A DNA stretch of 6,847 bases from contig CALCML010000339.1 of the NCBI GenBank assembly GCA_937967765.1, positions 1-6,847 on the forward strand, read 5' to 3'. Origin of the DNA: an uncultured Carnobacterium sp. Lineage in GTDB: Bacteria > Bacillota > Bacilli > Lactobacillales > Aerococcaceae. The position numbers and the translations under genes were made by a program. Below the pieces are notes generated by a model that saw nothing but the letters and a program-made list of their open reading frames with translations, made no database searches and was not told the origin of the DNA. This document shows positions 4,399-6,847 of this stretch, one piece after another (the first letter of the stretch is position 1; each line of letters begins with the position of its first letter).

Positions 4399-6847
4399 TT
4401 AACGTGCTTTTGTTGTTTGAGGTTGAGGAGTAGGCGCTTGAGTTGCTGGCGCTTGAGTTGTTGGTGCTTGAGTTGTCTCAGGTTTCTTTTCTTCTTTCTT
4501 TTTCTCCTCTTCTTTTTTCTTATCGCTAGAAGATGAAGATTTATTCCAGAATCGATTTAATTCTTCTGGAGTTGCACCTACCATAAAGTCGTATTTTGGA
4601 TTCATAGGAGGGAAGTTCTTCTTGAACCAATCTGTTGTCATAGAACCACCGATTGAATAAGTACCACCGTTTTCTGCTTTAAATGAACCTGCTTTTGTAC
4701 CAGTTGTTGATACGACAGAATCACGATAAACAGAGTCTGGTTGCGTAAAGCTTGTTTCTTTACCAATCAATTCAGGGTTTGCTTCGTATGCAGCTCTCAT
4801 CAAGTTCGTCCATTGACGTTGACTACGCATCGTTGGTTCGCCGTATCCGTCTCCACCAGTGATGGCGTAACGAGCGTTATAGAAGTTGTCATATCCGATC
4901 CATGAACCAAGAGTAACTGTTGGAGTGTAAGCTACAAACCAGTTATCAATCTCGTTTTCTGAAGTACCTGTTTTACCAGCTAAATCAGAACTGAATCCCA
5001 TATTTCCTTTAATGTTGTAGAAGATAGTAGAGCTTGCAATATCTTGTAACATATTTGTTGTTAAGAACGCTGTTGCATCTGAGAAGACGCGCTCTGATTT
5101 ATCTTCGTGTTGGTAAATCACATTTCCACGAGAGTCTTCAATCTTTTCGATTAAGTATGATTCGTGGTGTTCACCGCCATTTGCCAGTGTAGAGAAGGCA
5201 CTTGTTTGTTCTCTTACAGAAGGACCTGTTCTCGTACCACCGATTGAAAGGGCGATATTTTGATATTCATCTTCACCGATACCTTCAGTGATCCCCATTT
5301 TCTTCAAGTATTCACCAGCGTTAATGCCTTTTTGAAGCATTGCTTGGTAAATCTTAATTACTGGGTTGTTTAATGATTTGAACAGTGCGTAACGAACCGT
5401 TAAGAATTGGTTCGTAATTGAGTTACCATAGTTGGTTGGTTGCCAGTAAGTTCCGTTTCCTTGTGCGATACTAATCTTCGTATCCGGAACAATACTTGCT
5501 GGATAAATTAAGTTGTTTTCAATCGCTGGCGCGTACACCAAGATTGGTTTGATGGTTGAACCAGGAGAGCGGTGTGTTGAGAACGCGTGGTCCACTTGGT
5601 TGGCTTCAAAGTCACGACCTGCGACGAAACCAAGAATACGACCTGTTTTGTTTTCAATTAACACAGCACCGTTTTGAGCTGGCTCTTTTTGAGTTTTAGT
5701 TTCACCAGTACTTTGATCAACATATTGAGTGTTATACGTTGGTCCGATTAAGTCCCCGCCTTCAGCAATGGCTTTTTGCATCGCATCGTATACTTTTTGG
5801 TCAACAGTTGATGTTATACGGTAACCTGAAGAGCTTAATTCGCGCTCAGCTTCATCATAGTATTTACTATATAACTCTGAATCGTTTTTCACATCGTTAT
5901 ACGTCAATTTGTTTTTCTCAGCTGCTTTTGTCATTAAGACTTTAACCGCTTCACGATGAACAGCTTGATATAAGTATGATTGACGGTTTGAAGTGAGCTC
6001 TTTTGGAGGAAGGAAGTCCATCGTAATGTCGTACGCAAGAGCTTCTTCGTATTGTTCTTTAGTAATTTTGTTTTCACGATACATACTAAATAGAACGGTC
6101 TTCATACGTTCTACACCAGCAGACACGTCTTCTTTCATCGTTGCGATGTTTGTATAAGGGGTGTAAACAATTGGGTTTTGAGGCATCCCAACAAGATACG
6201 CTGCTTGTGGTAATGATAAATCTTTTGCGGAAACCCCGAAGACACCTTGAGCGGCTTCTTCGATACCGGCGATATTTAACCCGTTATGATTACGTCCAAA
6301 CGGAGAAACATTTAAGTAAGCTTCTAAGATTTGGTCTTTTGTAAAGTGTTTTTCAAGACGTAATGCGTAAAGAATTTCATTGGCTTTACGTTTGAAAGTA
6401 ACTTCGCTTGTTAAAATCTGTTGTTTAATTAATTGTTGTGTTAAGGTAGATCCACCCGTTGCGCCTGAATCAGAAGAAGCAACTTCTTGTAAGAGGGCAC
6501 GGATAAGAGCCTTAGGAACAATCCCGTTATGATCATAGAATGAACTATCTTCTGTTGCGATGATTCCATCTTTTACATATTGCGAAATTTCTGATAAAGG
6601 TTTTACAATACGTAACTCATCAGTATTTACATCTGAAATCTTCGTTCCATCTTGATAGTAGAAACTTGAGATTAAGTTGAGATTTCCGATGGCATCACTC
6701 ATTTGTTCTTGAGTAAGAGGTTCTTCATTGGAAGTCAAACTTGCAAAGTATCCAAGTCCAATCCCGCCTCCGAATACACCAATAAGCATCAGTGCTAGAA
6801 TTGCGATTACGAAAATGTTTTTAAGGACTGAATAAGCAATATTAAAA
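4399..6847 (-). CDS. Class A penicillin-binding protein (PBP1A/2A type), 5' end cut by the window
   Basis: A bifunctional peptidoglycan synthase, anchored in the membrane and acting outside it: it polymerises lipid II and cross-links stem peptides. The first Met visible in frame (6787-6789) falls within the membrane helix, and the frame stays open to the window edge, adding at least 19 residues (including AYSVLKNIFVIAILAL). The true start is therefore outside, and at least 815 codons are present. Counting from that internal Met, the GT51 domain carries E80 in EDSSFYDHNG and GGSTLTQQL (112-120). The transpeptidase has S411-TIK, S472-LN and K606-TG, so all key motifs are intact. The tail (about 751-796) is Ser-rich, then Lys/Glu-rich, then repeats TQAP. 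The gene is convergent with ccpA; enterococci have, from memory, a PBP2A/PbpZ homologue in this place. The family is certain, the paralogue name is not. Confidence 0.95.
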   Translation of the reverse strand, partial: FNIAYSVLKNIFVIAILALMLIGVFGGGIGLGYFASLTSNEEPLTQEQMSDAIGNLNLISSFYYQDGTKISDVNTDELRIVKPLSEISQYVKDGIIATEDSSFYDHNGIVPKALIRALLQEVASSDSGATGGSTLTQQLIKQQILTSEVTFKRKANEILYALRLEKHFTKDQILEAYLNVSPFGRNHNGLNIAGIEEAAQGVFGVSAKDLSLPQAAYLVGMPQNPIVYTPYTNIATMKEDVSAGVERMKTVLFSMYRENKITKEQYEEALAYDITMDFLPPKELTSNRQSYLYQAVHREAVKVLMTKAAEKNKLTYNDVKNDSELYSKYYDEAERELSSSGYRITSTVDQKVYDAMQKAIAEGGDLIGPTYNTQYVDQSTGETKTQKEPAQNGAVLIENKTGRILGFVAGRDFEANQVDHAFSTHRSPGSTIKPILVYAPAIENNLIYPASIVPDTKISIAQGNGTYWQPTNYGNSITNQFLTVRYALFKSLNNPVIKIYQAMLQKGINAGEYLKKMGITEGIGEDEYQNIALSIGGTRTGPSVREQTSAFSTLANGGEHHESYLIEKIEDSRGNVIYQHEDKSERVFSDATAFLTTNMLQDIASSTIFYNIKGNMGFSSDLAGKTGTSENEIDNWFVAYTPTVTLGSWIGYDNFYNARYAITGGDGYGEPTMRSQRQWTNLMRAAYEANPELIGKETSFTQPDSVYRDSVVSTTGTKAGSFKAENGGTYSIGGSMTTDWFKKNFPPMNPKYDFMVGATPEELNRFWNKSSSSSDKKKEEEKKKEEKKPETTQAPTTQAPATQAPTPQPQTTKAR
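4433..4477 (-). repeat. Three 15-bp tandem repeats encoding TQAP units in the PBP tail
   Basis: Units at 4433-4447, 4448-4462 and 4463-4477 read GGCGCTTGAGTTGCT, GGCGCTTGAGTTGTT and GGTGCTTGAGTTGTC on the plus strand, differing by one to three bases. On the coding strand they give TTQAP-TTQAP-ATQAP. A degenerate fourth unit (PQP-rich) lies at 4418-4432. The array is in frame, so gain or loss of a unit would change tail length without a frameshift. Confidence 0.85.

Noticed and set aside
1..6847. A previously undescribed defence, mobile or biosynthetic system
   Set aside because: Every substantial gene belongs to a known family in a plausible core-genome order. No transposase, integrase, direct-repeat array, toxin-antitoxin pair or abrupt composition change was seen.

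Overview
The window looks like a low-GC Firmicute chromosome, most likely of the order Lactobacillales (Enterococcaceae or Carnobacteriaceae type). The reasons are the AT-rich codon use, strong AGGAG-type ribosome binding sites, and a divergent pepQ/ccpA pair with a DUF948/YtxH pair on one side and a class A penicillin-binding protein on the other. From memory, enterococci have a similar order around ccpA. The species cannot be fixed from sequence alone. All six genes belong to recognisable families and the setting is core chromosome: no mobile element, CRISPR array, tRNA or rRNA was seen.

Layout. Positions 1-50 hold the tail of an unidentified plus-strand transcript and its terminator. A minus-strand MscS-family channel gene follows (84-953; start moved to an internal ATG), and its stop codon lies inside a bidirectional terminator. 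A divergent promoter region (954-1100) separates it from a two-gene plus-strand operon: a membrane-anchored DUF948 coiled-coil protein (1101-1505) and a YtxH-family membrane-anchored protein with 11-residue repeats (1524-1976). A perfect 26-bp palindrome at 1995-2020 ends this operon and serves the convergent pepQ (2031-3134, minus).

The pepQ-ccpA intergenic region (3135-3289) is the most regulatory part of the window. It holds opposing promoters, a cre-like site over the probable ccpA -35 element, a CodY-box-like 15-mer, and a TTACAT-N5-ATGTAA dyad just upstream of the pepQ -10 element. ccpA (3290-4291, plus) and the convergent class A PBP gene (4399 to beyond 6847, minus) meet at two separate terminators. 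The PBP gene is cut by the window edge: its frame is open to the last base and includes most of the N-terminal membrane helix.

Together the genes cover osmotic protection (MscS), envelope or general stress (DUF948/YtxH), peptidoglycan synthesis (PBP), proline-dipeptide use (PepQ) and global carbon control (CcpA). No previously undescribed system stands out. The points worth a second look are start-site corrections, regulatory sites and low-complexity protein regions.
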